Notes: a model not told the origin generated them from the letters alone. A stretch of DNA of 64,000 nucleotides from Gymnopus androsaceus JB14 (GCA_009733575.1 ML769519.1:1-64000), one strand, 5' to 3'; positions 10,573 to 21,983 are shown, counted from the first letter of the stretch. Numbers and translations: made by a program.

Positions 10573-12545
10573 CATCAGCAAAAGTGCAGGCCCATTGTAA
10601 TGGGGCACAAGGAGATACAAGGGCCTACAAGGACCAAGCCACCTTGCATGGCTTGCAAGATCAAGGTTCCTTGTAAGCCCTTGTTCGCTGAAGTTTCCTT
10701 GTGGCGCTTGCAAGGTTTTGAGCGCTTACAAGGCACGACAAGGCAGTACAATCAAGTACAAGGTTCGAAACCCTTGCACTGTGCCAGTGTTAGTGGTTTG
10801 TTGCTTACAGTCATCACTCCATGTAATAGTAGGAACAGTGTCATTTAGTCTACAAACGACAATGAAATATAATACAAGCCAAAACATAACGATGCAGTGA
10901 ATGAAAGAAAAACACAATTAGCCACTGCGCCGTGCAGTACTCACTCTGCCTACCTGTCACTCAAAACTCAGCCCCGTTCATCATATGCCCAGCGCGACAG
11001 AAGGAATGCAATCTAATGATATGGATTGTACATGGCATGCCAATAATGTGGGTCTCCGGGTATAGTAATCTCGCCTAGAAAGAAAAGGTCAACGTCAGTC
11101 ATTCTCCATAAGAGAGCGGAAAAAGTTGTGTTCAAGTTGGGGTTATTGACGCTGGTGAAGTGAGATGGCTGTTGTAGAGGATTGACATGTTCCAAGTTGA
11201 AAGAGAAGAGATGTACCTATCACCGTTGTCAATGGAACCGATGAATGGGTACTTGACATGGGGGCCGTTCTGTAAAGACCATGATAGACAATCACGAGAC
11301 GAGCAACAAAGTGAAGAAAACTGACACAAGTGTCCAGATAATCAGTAAGCCCACTTAGGAATAGTTTGGTGATTACGAAACAAAGACGCTTGTCATTTCT
11401 TGTCGAGCTTCACAGAGCCGTCGCTGTTGGGGTACGTGTTGAGGTATCCGTAGCTGGTGGTACCATCTGAGTCGGCAAAGATCTCGATACAGGCTCCAAA
11501 AATGGGGGAAAAAGAAGTGTAAAGGAGCAAACGCAAGAAGAAAATAAACTTACGAGCGTCTAGGAGCATTTTGAGATGCAACAGCACAATGTTTGTGAGT
11601 GTCTGCATTGGGTGATTTGGATTTAGCAACGCGTTGAGAAAAAAAAAAGCGAGAAATGTAACTTACGAATACCATGCTGACAACAATGAGGAGCCTTCAA
11701 TGAACGGAAAACCATGCACAAGACGTTAAGCGTTGGTGAGGTGTCGAGCGACTTGAGGAATGGCAAAGTCATCAGTGCGACTGGGCGAGACCATAGTGGC
11801 AACGAGGAGAGAAAGAACAGTCACGTAGATGATATTGAAGAACATATCGAGAGAAGTGAATGTAGGTTTACGAGTGAATGTAGAATGATGGTGGTCGAGG
11901 AGAAACGCGCGAATATGGCTCTTTTTGCGCTAGAAGGGCAATGGCAATGAGAAAACTAGCCAACGGACAAAATAGTTCAGTAAAAATTGAAGAACGAAGG
12001 TAATTTCAACGTACCAGCTGCAAAAGTAATCATAACTCTCAATTTCTCCAAGAAGGGCATCAAGAGGCTGATTATTGGGTCAGATGCTTGAAAAAAGTGT
12101 CAACGCGGGTTATTTGGCCTATAATCTCCATGGTGAGAAAGATTTGAATGAGTTTGAAGCAGAGATGGGAGAGATATGGTGGTTGAGAGGAAAGATGCGA
12201 AAAAAACGCGATGCGTTGGGTGGCTATGTTGCCACGCGGCATTTCTCGGCGCTTAATTGTCTATTTTTCGAATTGTCTTCGAAGTCCGAGTCCGTGCTTC
12301 AACCAAGTATATTCTGTCTCTTTACATTGTGCACTTCTGTTGATGAGTCGGGAGCAAAAATACTTTTGGGGGAAGTGTAGGCTCTAAAAATCCAGTCCCC
12401 TTGTAATGCCTCGTCGCAGCTTGTAAGTGAGCTGAATCCTTGCAATACATTGCATATCCCATTGTCCCCTTACAGGCCCTTGCAACTCATTGTGCAAGTG
12501 CCATATCTCACAAGGCACTACATGCTGAGTGCACTTTTGCTGATG
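10573..12545. mobile_element. TIR element C, nested in D, with CAAGG subterminal arrays and gene-like cargo
   Basis: Perfect 16-bp inverted ends CATCAGCAAAAGTGCA / TGCACTTTTGCTGATG, flanked on both sides by AC (10571-10572 and 12546-12547). Both subterminal zones (10600-10800 and 12385-12520) are crowded with CAAGG / CCTTG. The centre (about 10.9-12.3 kb) has no transposase I can recognise but has intron-exon-like segments on the minus strand. It appears to be a non-autonomous element that may have captured host DNA. Confidence 0.75.
11013..12090 (-). CDS. Gene-like spliced segments inside element C, unknown product
   Basis: I do not recognise a family. Several minus-strand pieces look exonic, each bounded by plausible GT/AG sites: a hydrophobic stretch near 12060-12020, a signal-peptide-like start at 11845 (MFFNIIYVTVLSLLVAT), LTNIVLLHLKMLLDA near 11575-11620, EIFADSDGTTSYGYLNTY ending in a stop at 11393, KYPFIGSIDNGDRY near 11235, and GEITIPGDPHYWHAMYN ending at 11013. 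They do not join in one certain frame. A faint echo (HLKMLQDA) occurs near 34440. It could be a captured host gene fragment or an eroded element gene. Confidence 0.28.
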
Positions 12546-13920
12546 ACAGCAACCACAGCAGCTTACAGCGATCCACAGTGATCCACAGCAGCCACAGAAC
12601 TGTATATTATTGTGGAATGCTGTGGGGCTCTGTAGGCTCAATGATTTCTTATAGTAGCTTCAGTTTGGCTTCAGTCACAATAAAGTAGACACTGAGGTAT
12701 CAGCTAGTAGTATACTGTAAGTATTTAGTCTTGTGTAGAGTATTACACTCTTTGTAGACCTGGTAGTCAGTCATACAGTACTAGTAGCAGTGCTTGCAAT
12801 TGACAACAATTTTATGGATATGATTTTGCTCTCGCAAAGCAGGAAAACAATTTAAAAAGAATAATATAATTTTTATTGAATAAGACTGACACTGACATTG
12901 GATGACATTCCCATGAGATTGACAGCAGTCTACAGCAATCCACAGCAATCCATGGCTCTATACAGAGGGGTACCTTGCTGTGGCTTCTGTGAGTGCTGTG
13001 GCTTCTGTACAGAGCTGTACAGCTCTGCAAAGAACACCCAGGTTTTGCTGATGAGCATGAAGCATTCTGACAGGATCATAATTTGATTACTGTTCAAGGG
13101 GGCTGCAACTTTCTTCCTGCTTTATTCATGGAAATTTGGGACAGTTATTAGGCAAATCCAAATGCAGATTTTGAAAGATTAGATTGCAGTGATGTAGAGT
13201 AGGAACATCCTTGAGAAGTACCCGGAGGTAAGGTAGGATGTACATGGACGGAATAGTACACTACAGCTGTCATAACAGCAATACTGTACAGCTGTGAGAT
13301 GCTATGGCTTCTAGGGGGTGCTTTATATCGCTGCAGCGAACACGCAGATTTGGCTGATCATAGGACAAATTGGCACACAACATCTTTTACCTACCCAGCT
13401 ATCCTCTGTCTTTCTCAAGATGGCCTTGTCGACCATTCCTGAGCAACAATCCGTTTCCGCCATAATCACTGAAAGTACTCTCTACGGTAAGCCATTCCCC
13501 CGGTCTTTCATTGATAGGTATGCTGATATCTGTATTTCAGGGGCATATGCGGTAATCGTGATCATTGCTATTTGAAACTACAGTAAGACTGTCTTTGGCA
13601 ATTGTTTTTGCTTAACTTCGCTGATCTCCATGAATAAGACGAAAAGGATTAAATTCGCGGCCTCGAGTGCTCATGCTGATGTCCATATTTTTTATGTTCC
13701 TGCTATCAACGATCCTCATTGTCTTGGACTTGACATCAAGGCTTAATGATGTTGATGAAAATGCTTTCGTTTTTGCGCAGACTACCATTTTTACATTTGT
13801 GGTCAGTCATTTGAAACTTATCCATCCCTGGTGCGAATACCTAATAGTCTCTCAAGTTTGTCATTGGAGATGCAGTTGTTGTTTGGAGAGCCTGTGCCAT
13901 TGTGCAATATACAAGGGTTA

Positions 13921-14598
13921 CATCAGCAAAACCTGGGTGGAGGTCATAGCAACTCATAGCATATCATAGCAGCCATAGTGCTCCACAGAACTATGGAGTG
14001 CTATGAGCTCCTATGAGTTCCTATGAACTCCTGTGGGATCGCCGCAACTTTGAGCGAGCTGTCATCTGCCATCACTGTTTGACAGCTGTCATTTTCTCGC
14101 GCGAACACTATATAAGTAAGAACCAATGCACCGTCGCAGCTTTGACAAGTTCTGTTTTTTTCTTCCAAGTCAGCAATCCTGAGCCGCTTTAGTTTGGACA
14201 TCACGGTAAGTAGTCTCATTCAAGCCTTCAATGTCTGTTTGATGTCTTGGCAGCATGAGCGCCATTACTTCTGATTTTACAGATAGTTATATTAGTTTCG
14301 GAATTGTTCTACTAGTTTTGCCACTACTGTATTAATTGTCCTACTGTACTACTAATGACCACAGTAATATGATACGATTCCATGATTATTTTCATCCTGT
14401 TTTTGTCTCGCCGAGAGCCAACAAAACAATTCAAAATACTAATATATTTTGAATTGAATAGAGCCTGACAGATGGCGTTCCCGTGAAATCCATAGCAATC
14501 CATAGCAATCCATAGCACTCCATAGTTCTGGACAGAGGGCTACCTTGCTATGGCTGCTATGGGTGCTATGAGTGCTGTACACCCAGGTTTTGCTGATG
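13921..14598. mobile_element. TIR element A (CATCAGC family), 678 bp, TA duplication
   Basis: Inverted ends CATCAGCAAAACCTGGGTG and its complement, with TA on both sides (13919-13920 and 14599-14600). Subterminal zones carry many CATAGCA / TGCTATG words. It sits in an exon of the membrane-protein gene: deletion with one TA gives an open frame (R-V-I-W-A-P across the junction). No coding capacity. Confidence 0.85.
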
Positions 14599-14614
14599 TA
14601 TTTGGGCACCCTTA

Positions 14615-15341
14615 CATCAGCAGAACCTGGGTGAACGCTACAGCACCTATAGCAGCTTATAGCAATCCATAGCAGCCACAGCACTGTACAGTGCTGTGGA
14701 ATGCTATGAGGTCCTATGAGGTCCTGTAAGATGCTGTAGGTTGACTGTTGCTCGAGCATTCTGACACCTGTCATTCCCAGCTGATGGATACGGCAACGGG
14801 GACCTTGGATGCTATTTAATCAACGGTTTTGACAAGTTCGACGTCTTTTCCTTCCCCCACTAAGCTCAACTTAACTCAGACTGTAAGTTCTGCTCTCTGG
14901 AATTTTTGACTCGGAGGCTCTAATTGTATATCTGATGACATCTTTTAGTCTCATTGAAGAAGGATTCGATGACTGGTAGGAGGTTGCAGTTAATTAGTAT
15001 ACAATTTTACGCCAGTTGTGGGCCTGTTGGATGAGTCGAGTATGTATGTTGTAGTATTAGTAGTGTTTGGAATCGCCAATAAAATGATTTTATAAATATT
15101 TCGCTAGTATTTCGCTCTCGCCAGCCAGGGAATCAATTCAAAATGATAATATATTTGGTATTGAATCAATATTGAATAGAACCCTGATGGCGGCGTTCCC
15201 GCGAAGTCCACAGCGATCCACAGCAACCCATAGCATCCCACAGTTCTGTACAGAGGGGTACCTTGCTATGGGTCCTATAAGTGCTGTGGGTTCTGTACAG
15301 AGCTGTACAGCTCTGTACAGAACACCCAGGTTTTGCTGATG
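14615..15341. mobile_element. TIR element B (CATCAGC family), 727 bp, TA duplication
   Basis: Same family as A and D; left end CATCAGCAGAACCTGGGTG, right end CACCCAGGTTTTGCTGATG, TA on both sides (14613-14614 and 15342-15343). Only 14 bp of host exon separate it from A. Deletion with one TA continues the host frame (W-A-P-L-I-L-L-V-G). Its right subterminal zone closely resembles those of A and D, while the interior differs. Confidence 0.85.
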
Positions 15342-15906
15342 TAATACTACTAGTGGGCACCCTCTGTATGCTTACATTACCAAATGTCATTATAGTCCAC
15401 TGATGAAGTTTTCTATCCACATACCATAGTTATGGCCTTCTTCTATATTGGCTGCATGGGGCTTAATGACTGGCAAATCATTGAGAACCAAGCCCAGACA
15501 TGTGCAAACAGTCAGCTTGCAGGGTACAGTCTTTCAATAATAACAAATCTCATGGCAACTTCCCTCGTTGCATACGAGGCATGGTAAATAGTTTCTGTCA
15601 TTATATTTGATGAAGTTGATACTACAGCTTTCCATATGCTTAGGGCCAATTGGAAAGATTTGCTCAGAGCCCAAATGCGTAAATCACATCTCCAAAATAT
15701 CTTGACTCTCCTTGTAGAGTCTGGCATAATCTACCTTGTGCTGTGGGTGTTGTATTTCAGGTCTCTGTCAAACTCATATTGATGATTACGGATGGATGGG
15801 TTCTCCCTTACAATAGGCTTCAAAAGGATGGCTTTACAACTCTGCTCTTGGTGAGAAAAGTGTTGCTGCACAGTTTGCCAATAAAGTCATGAATGCAGCT
15901 GGGAAT

Positions 15907-16223
15907 TGTTGAACGTATGATGATATCACTCATCATCTCGGTCATATGACGCTATCAGTCATCGCCGAGGTAGTCTTACTCAGCCTCAGTAGTATCTTAG
16001 TAAGTAGCTTTATGGACGACATCATAGGTCATGCACATAGAACATACTAGAAGGATACTACCATATATGTAACGAATACAGTACTACAGTATATAAGGAC
16101 TCCAGTAGTACTGCTAATGATAACGACTTCTACTAGTCTTTTACCTCTCTCTATCTGCTCTACAAGCTTAACCACTTGGTGAGTGCTAGTCACTGCGCCT
16201 CCTAGCTTATATGCTGCGCAACA
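15907..16223 (+). repeat. 5' LTR of copia element
   Basis: 317 bp, starting TGTTGAACG and ending GCGCAACA. A TATA-like ATATAAGG lies at about 16091. It differs from the 3' LTR by CTCGG/CTTGG near the start and GCGCC/GCACC near the end. Confidence 0.96.
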
Positions 16224-16236
16224 GGTTATGGGCCCC
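16224..16236 (+). other. Primer-binding site (half initiator-Met tRNA type)
   Basis: GGTTATGGGCCCC directly follows the 5' LTR. It resembles the complement of the anticodon arm of initiator tRNA-Met, the primer type known for Drosophila copia. Confidence 0.7.
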
Positions 16237-16864
16237 GAGTCCCTCTTGTCGTTGTGCTTCACAATGATCAGGTTGCCTTTGGCCCTGTTCATGTACACCT
16301 TGAGGGCTGTCCCTAGCCTTTGAGTGTGGTTGGTGATCGCTGTAGGTGGTCATGATGTTTGGGCTGTAGCATGAATTCAAGCCCCAAAATTTACGTACAA
16401 TACCTTCTTTTCTTTCATGAACCCAGGTACCAGGCCGAGCCTTACATTGCTCCCGCCAGTATGCTGAAGAAGGGTTTAAAGGCTTCACAGCTCCCTTATC
16501 GATGTGAACCGTTTGGCACATTGATTACGATACAAATTTTATCATGATACATCTTTTTAGATAGATCTACATACAAATCCCCCCTGATGGCTTAAGTCCC
16601 TTAAACGATCAAATGATAGATGCGCACTTAATTGTTGCTGCTCATCATGAGATCTTTCAATCTGCCATACAGGATTTTTTAAATAGATCTTAGATACATC
16701 AGATGCTCAGATGGAATGGCTGAGATCTAATGATGGAAAAAGCGATCATTGGTTACCATGTGTACAGGTGACACGCGACATGAGCGCGATTTGGGTTTCA
16801 TAGCTGTTCGAAAATAGCAGCTACTGATCAGTTGTCTTTCACAGATCAACCCAATTTTTTCGAA

Positions 16865-19800
16865 ATGTCTTCCACATCTTCCACCCTTAACAACACATCT
16901 GGTCTCAACAGTGTTCCCATGCATGATGGTAGTAACCAGACTGTTTGGGCTGCTGGTATGAAAGCCTATCTTCGGTTTGCCAAACTTTGGCCCTATGTTG
17001 ACGGGACAAAAACCGAACCTGAGGCTCCGGACAATGAATCCGATGACCCCAATTACCAAACCAAATTTGATGCTTGGAATGAGGCAGATGAGCAAGCCAT
17101 TGGCGCCATCCTCATGAAAATTCCCTATCAATACCATCACCTAGCGACTAAAGCAAATGGTGAAGATAGGAATTCCAAAGAACTTTGGGAAGCCATCAAA
17201 GCTCAATTTGGTAAAACAGGTATTGCAGGTGTTTATTCGGAGTTCCTTTCTGCCATCCACTTCCATGTAAGGGAAGGGGAAAATCCAGTTCCAGCCCTTG
17301 GGAACCTGACTTCGATTATTCAGCGCTTGACTGAATCGAACATCAAACTTGATGGTAATTTGCAGGTTCTACTTTATCTTGCAGCTCTTCCTAGTTCGTG
17401 GGAAGGTTTCAAAACTTCGGTTCTTACCTCGTGTACTGGCAATAACTGGAACGTTTCCAACATTTTGACTTTGATCAAAAATGAATGGAATCGTCGCAGC
17501 ACCAGGCAGCAAACCTCCCTTCAATCTCGGATCAGCGGCGTTAAACGCCACCGCTTCAATCCCAATTGGAAGAAACAGAAGAAGCAGCGCGGCGAAGGCC
17601 AGCAGCAGCAGGACCAGCAATCTGGTTCATCTTCTCAACCCAACAATGGAAAGAAGCGTGGATCCCGAGGAGGTAAGAAGTACAAAGGGAAAAAGAAGGC
17701 TTTTGAGTCCGCTGAAGTTGCTCAAGCTTCTGTTGCCCCTAATGACTTCGAGATGGAAGCTGAACCCTTCGAGACCATGGAAGCTTTGGAGTTTGAATAT
17801 GAGGACCCCTTCATGCAGTGGCAAGTTAATTCTTCTTTACTAAAATCTCATGACTCATTAAAATCGCAACAGAATAATTCGATAGCGCGGATCACACAAG
17901 GCCAAAATGGCCATTCGGACTTATTTTTACCGCCGCTTGTATTTTTTAATAATAATATTCTGTTTGCCGATGTCAAAGATGAGATTGCCGCTTTAAGCGC
18001 AAAATATAAAGAAGATATCTGGATCTTAGATTCAGGTGCATCAATACATACCACGCCATATAAGTCGGATTTCACAGAATTAAAACAATTAGAAAAACCA
18101 ATTGAAATCCAGACTGCTGATAAGCGGTCAAAGACTTATATTACGCATGCTGGAGTTGTTCTCATCAAACATACAAATGAAAATAATGTCACCCAAATTA
18201 CCAAATTGGAACCAGTATTTTACCAACCACATTCACCATATCGTCTTCTCTCACAAGGCAGCATCTTGCGCCGTGGCTATTATGCCTATGCTGATGAGAA
18301 GAAAACGTCACTTAGGTTTAAGAGCAATCATAAGGTCTTCATGACGTGTTACCCCATGAACTCGTCAGATGCTCTACATTGGTTAAAAACCGAAGTAATA
18401 AAGAGCAAGATTGACCTTTTTAAGGATTTTATTCCCAAAAACATCAGAATTCCTAAAAATCTGATTGCTCATAAAACTATTGACTATGATATATGGCATC
18501 GTCGTCTTGGACATCCTTCAAAAGATGTTTTACGACATGCATCTGAGGCAACAGGTGGTTTTCCTAAAGTAAATATCCCAAATGAGGACAAAGAAATATG
18601 TCCTGGTTGTGCTAAGGGTAAAATGACCCAGCGCACTTATCCCAATAGTGAGAAACGTGCTGAAAAACTCTTTGATTTAGTCCATATGGACATTATAGAG
18701 TTTCCCACTATTTCGTATCATAAGCATAAATATGTACTGAATATCCTTGATGATCATTCATCATATGGCGCAGGATACCTCCTAGCTGCCAAATCTGACA
18801 TATTCGAAGCGTTCAAGGAATTCTACAATCTCGTGGACCTCCAAGACGCTATCAAGATAAAACAAATAAGAGTTGATAACGAATTTGTCACTAAGGATTT
18901 CAGACAATTTTGCCGTGATAAAGGGATCATATTGGGACCGTCGGCTCCATATGAACACCAGCAGAACGGAAGAATCGAAAGATTCAACCGTACAATCCGT
19001 GAGAAATCGGAAGCCATGAGGCACATGGCCTGCTTACCACCTTCCTGGTGGGAATTTAGTGTTCAAACTGCATATGTTGTCTATAACAGGACACCTATGC
19101 GCCGCCGATGGGATAAAAATAGAAATTGGAAAACACCTTATGAAATCAGATACGGGAAGAAGCCCGATGTGTCCAAATTTCGGACTTTCGGATGTGCCGC
19201 ATATGTGTATCGTCCAAAGGAGACTCGCCCAAACAAGCAAGCTCCAAGATCAGAAGTAATGATTTTTATTGGATATACACAAGGAATGAATGCTTATCGC
19301 TTCATGCGCACACATAATAATTCAATTGCGACTTCTTCCAATGCCATATTTGATGAGCGCTGGTTTCCACGCTGCTCAACATCAAAACCTACAGTTGACG
19401 TTAACGATAATGATTTTGAAGAGGATTCCGAACCATCCGGGTCCGCTCCTGATGATAATGTTGAGGATGATGACCCTGACTTTCCTCCTCCGCCTAATCC
19501 TCCTGCTCCGATAGAACCACAAAATGATGAAGAAAATGGAGAAGGAGATGAGGAAGTAAGAGGCGGCGGAGAAGTTCCTGATCAACATGGTGCAGATCAA
19601 GGGGGAGCTGGTGCTATACAACCACCTCCAAATCCATTTAATCCTGTAATGGAACCTGAACCAGCACCAATAGTAAGACGCTCTGAAAGAGCACGAGTAC
19701 CTACCCAGAGACCTGGAAATATTTACGGTGATACACCTCCTGCAGAGATTGATCGAAATGCTGGTCGATCTCGTAATATTGGTTCTGATATCAGATGGAA

Positions 19801-21577
19801 TCGTCAGATTTACGGTGATCAACCTGAAGCTGGACCTTCCCGGCAAAGGCAACCTGCTCGGCAACAGCCTAGAGCAAATAATCCCGTTCCTGACCCACCT
19901 GTGAACAATTATTCAGGAGAAAGTATGAATGGACGCGGAAGCGTTGATTATATTTCCCAGTTGGCTCATGAAGGGGGAGTAGCTTTTCTGGACTATTTGC
20001 TTTCTCAGGCTCCTGAAAATAAAGAAACGGTTCGAAACTGGCAGTTTCGTGATTTGATGCGCCTTCCTGTAAAGGACCGGCAACCGTGGCTTGACAAATG
20101 CAAAGAAGAAATTGACAGTCTAGTTAAGCGAAAGGTATTCGAAATTGTTGATCGACCCAATAACAGAAATGTCATAAAGAACAGATGGGTCTTTGATATC
20201 AAGTCAGATGGTCGGAAACGATCTAGACTTGTTGCCAGGGGATATTCTCAAGTTGAAGGAGTGGATTATGACGAATTGTTCTCTCCCGTTGTCCGTTATG
20301 AAACAGTGCGAGTCTTACTTGCACTAGCTGCCCTAGAAGATTGGGAACTAGAGGCACTGGATGTAAAAACTGCCTTTCTGTATGGCAAATTAGACGAGGA
20401 GATTTATATGGAACAACCTGAAGGCTTCGTCAAGGATAGCAGCAAGGTTTGGAGATTACGCCGATCTCTTTACGGCCTGAAGCAAGCTGGTTTGTCCTGG
20501 TGGCGTGCTTGTACAAAGTCAATGACCCAGGATCTAGGCTTCAAACGTTGCGCTTCAGATGCCGGCGTATATGTTTACAAAGAAAACAATAAGACCGTAA
20601 TTGCAATCATCTATATTGATGATGCATTGTTCATGGGAAATGACAAAGAACTTGTCATGCGCAAGAAGCGCGAATTTATGCAACGTTGGGAGTGCCGCAA
20701 CTTGGGCGCAGCACAGGAGTTTTTAGGCATGCGCATTCGGCGTGACAGATCTAAGCGGTGTTTGACCTTAGATCAGTCAGAATATCTTAAAAAGATTATA
20801 AAGCGCTTTAAATTAACAAACGCCAAAGTAGCGCGAACTCCACTACCGGCAGGATATCAGCCTTCTAAATATGATGGTCCTGTTGATCCCAAAAGACGCC
20901 AGGAGTACCAACAAGTGATTGGCTCCTTATTATATCTGTCGCTTGGAACAAGAGCCGACATAGCCTACCATGTGGCAAAGATGTCACAATATTCAGCAAA
21001 TCCTTCTCAGGATCATCTGAACAAGGCTTATTATATTATTCGCTACCTTATAGGTACCGCCGAATATTTTCTCATCTATGATGGGAACTCTGGAGAAGGC
21101 TTCTATGCCAACTCGGATTCTGATCATGCATCAGATCCTGATACACGTCGATCCCAAACTGGGTACATTCTCAAACTGGCCAAGGGAATTGTGTCCTGGA
21201 CTTTGTATCTCCAGAAAACAGTTGCTTTATCTTCCACCGAAGCCGAATATATGGCTTTAAGTGACTGTTGCAGACAAATCAGGTGGATCCTCACTTTAAT
21301 TGGGGAAATTGGATTCCCACTGACTGGATTCCCACTTCTCGGTGATAACATGGGTTCGATCTTTATGGCCAATAATCAGGCTCAAGATCGTCGGACCAAA
21401 CATATTGATGTCCGATATCACCACATCAGGGAAACTACCAAGTCAGGACTTGTGATCCCTTACTATATTCCAACGGATCAGAATGTCGCGGATCTTTTAA
21501 CTAAGAATCTCGCTTGGGTTAAATTCAAACGTTGCCGAGATCAACTTGGCATTGAATTCGTTGCTGACTTTGAATAA
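16865..21577 (+). CDS. Copia gag-pol polyprotein (Gag, PR, IN, RT, RNase H)
   Basis: About 1570 aa in a single frame. Gag (residues 1-330) ends in a Gln/Lys-rich basic tract and shows no CCHC knuckle. Protease has DSGAS (about residue 389). Integrase has the zinc-binding HRRLGHPS...CPGCAKGK (from about 543), then catalytic Asp in HMDIIEF, Asp in RVDNEF and Glu in QQNGRIERFNR. RT has VKTAFLYGKLDEEIYMEQPEGF-like blocks and the active site YIDDALFMG (about residue 1250). RNase H has DSDHASD and STEAEYMALS. The Met at 16865 is the first ATG; the upstream open part begins with TTG. All catalytic residues seen are intact, so the protein may be functional. Confidence 0.96.
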   Translation: MSSTSSTLNNTSGLNSVPMHDGSNQTVWAAGMKAYLRFAKLWPYVDGTKTEPEAPDNESDDPNYQTKFDAWNEADEQAIGAILMKIPYQYHHLATKANGEDRNSKELWEAIKAQFGKTGIAGVYSEFLSAIHFHVREGENPVPALGNLTSIIQRLTESNIKLDGNLQVLLYLAALPSSWEGFKTSVLTSCTGNNWNVSNILTLIKNEWNRRSTRQQTSLQSRISGVKRHRFNPNWKKQKKQRGEGQQQQDQQSGSSSQPNNGKKRGSRGGKKYKGKKKAFESAEVAQASVAPNDFEMEAEPFETMEALEFEYEDPFMQWQVNSSLLKSHDSLKSQQNNSIARITQGQNGHSDLFLPPLVFFNNNILFADVKDEIAALSAKYKEDIWILDSGASIHTTPYKSDFTELKQLEKPIEIQTADKRSKTYITHAGVVLIKHTNENNVTQITKLEPVFYQPHSPYRLLSQGSILRRGYYAYADEKKTSLRFKSNHKVFMTCYPMNSSDALHWLKTEVIKSKIDLFKDFIPKNIRIPKNLIAHKTIDYDIWHRRLGHPSKDVLRHASEATGGFPKVNIPNEDKEICPGCAKGKMTQRTYPNSEKRAEKLFDLVHMDIIEFPTISYHKHKYVLNILDDHSSYGAGYLLAAKSDIFEAFKEFYNLVDLQDAIKIKQIRVDNEFVTKDFRQFCRDKGIILGPSAPYEHQQNGRIERFNRTIREKSEAMRHMACLPPSWWEFSVQTAYVVYNRTPMRRRWDKNRNWKTPYEIRYGKKPDVSKFRTFGCAAYVYRPKETRPNKQAPRSEVMIFIGYTQGMNAYRFMRTHNNSIATSSNAIFDERWFPRCSTSKPTVDVNDNDFEEDSEPSGSAPDDNVEDDDPDFPPPPNPPAPIEPQNDEENGEGDEEVRGGGEVPDQHGADQGGAGAIQPPPNPFNPVMEPEPAPIVRRSERARVPTQRPGNIYGDTPPAEIDRNAGRSRNIGSDIRWNRQIYGDQPEAGPSRQRQPARQQPRANNPVPDPPVNNYSGESMNGRGSVDYISQLAHEGGVAFLDYLLSQAPENKETVRNWQFRDLMRLPVKDRQPWLDKCKEEIDSLVKRKVFEIVDRPNNRNVIKNRWVFDIKSDGRKRSRLVARGYSQVEGVDYDELFSPVVRYETVRVLLALAALEDWELEALDVKTAFLYGKLDEEIYMEQPEGFVKDSSKVWRLRRSLYGLKQAGLSWWRACTKSMTQDLGFKRCASDAGVYVYKENNKTVIAIIYIDDALFMGNDKELVMRKKREFMQRWECRNLGAAQEFLGMRIRRDRSKRCLTLDQSEYLKKIIKRFKLTNAKVARTPLPAGYQPSKYDGPVDPKRRQEYQQVIGSLLYLSLGTRADIAYHVAKMSQYSANPSQDHLNKAYYIIRYLIGTAEYFLIYDGNSGEGFYANSDSDHASDPDTRRSQTGYILKLAKGIVSWTLYLQKTVALSSTEAEYMALSDCCRQIRWILTLIGEIGFPLTGFPLLGDNMGSIFMANNQAQDRRTKHIDVRYHHIRETTKSGLVIPYYIPTDQNVADLLTKNLAWVKFKRCRDQLGIEFVADFE

Positions 21578-21666
21578 AGTTCGCAAGAGACTGGATCTCA
21601 GGTGAGATTCACGTGCTTTCTTAAGCACATGAGGAATTCTACCTCCACAACCTCAGCGAGGGGGAG

Positions 21667-21983
21667 TGTTGAACGTATGATGATATCACTCATCATCTTG
21701 GTCATATGACGCTATCAGTCATCGCCGAGGTAGTCTTACTCAGCCTCAGTAGTATCTTAGTAAGTAGCTTTATGGACGACATCATAGGTCATGCACATAG
21801 AACATACTAGAAGGATACTACCATATATGTAACGAATACAGTACTACAGTATATAAGGACTCCAGTAGTACTGCTAATGATAACGACTTCTACTAGTCTT
21901 TTACCTCTCTCTATCTGCTCTACAAGCTTAACCACTTGGTGAGTGCTAGTCACTGCACCTCCTAGCTTATATGCTGCGCAACA
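21667..21983 (+). repeat. 3' LTR of copia element
   Basis: 317 bp, 315 identical to the 5' LTR; preceded by a polypurine tract and followed by the GGAAT duplication. Confidence 0.96.

Larger units (their letters stand above)
10546..13053. mobile_element. TIR element D (CATCAGC family), interrupted by element C
   Basis: Left end CATCAGCAGAACC and right end GGTTTTGCTGATG are inverted and match the ends of elements A and B. Inside each end is a dense array of ACAGC / GCTGT words. After removing element C (10573-12545) plus one AC, the left-end sequence runs straight into the array as it does in element B, so D is about 0.53 kb. Its own target duplication is not evident. Confidence 0.72.
15907..21983 (+). 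mobile_element. Complete Ty1/copia LTR retrotransposon, 6.08 kb
   Basis: Two 317-bp LTRs, TG...CA ends, a 5-bp target duplication GGAAT (15902-15906 and 21984-21988), a primer-binding site, a polypurine tract (GAGGGGGAG at 21658-21666) and one uninterrupted gag-pol ORF. The LTRs differ at only two sites, both transitions, so insertion was very recent. It lies in a late exon of the membrane-protein gene: AAT before the 5' LTR continues as CAA ATT GCT after the element. Confidence 0.97.

Noticed and set aside
10755..10785. tRNA-like B box GGTTCGAAACC
   Set aside because: It is part of the CAAGG array in element C; no A box or cloverleaf arms are found at the right distance.
10600..10800. CRISPR-like spaced CAAGG words
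   Set aside because: Words are 5-7 bp with irregular spacing and no constant repeat, and the context is a fungal TIR element.
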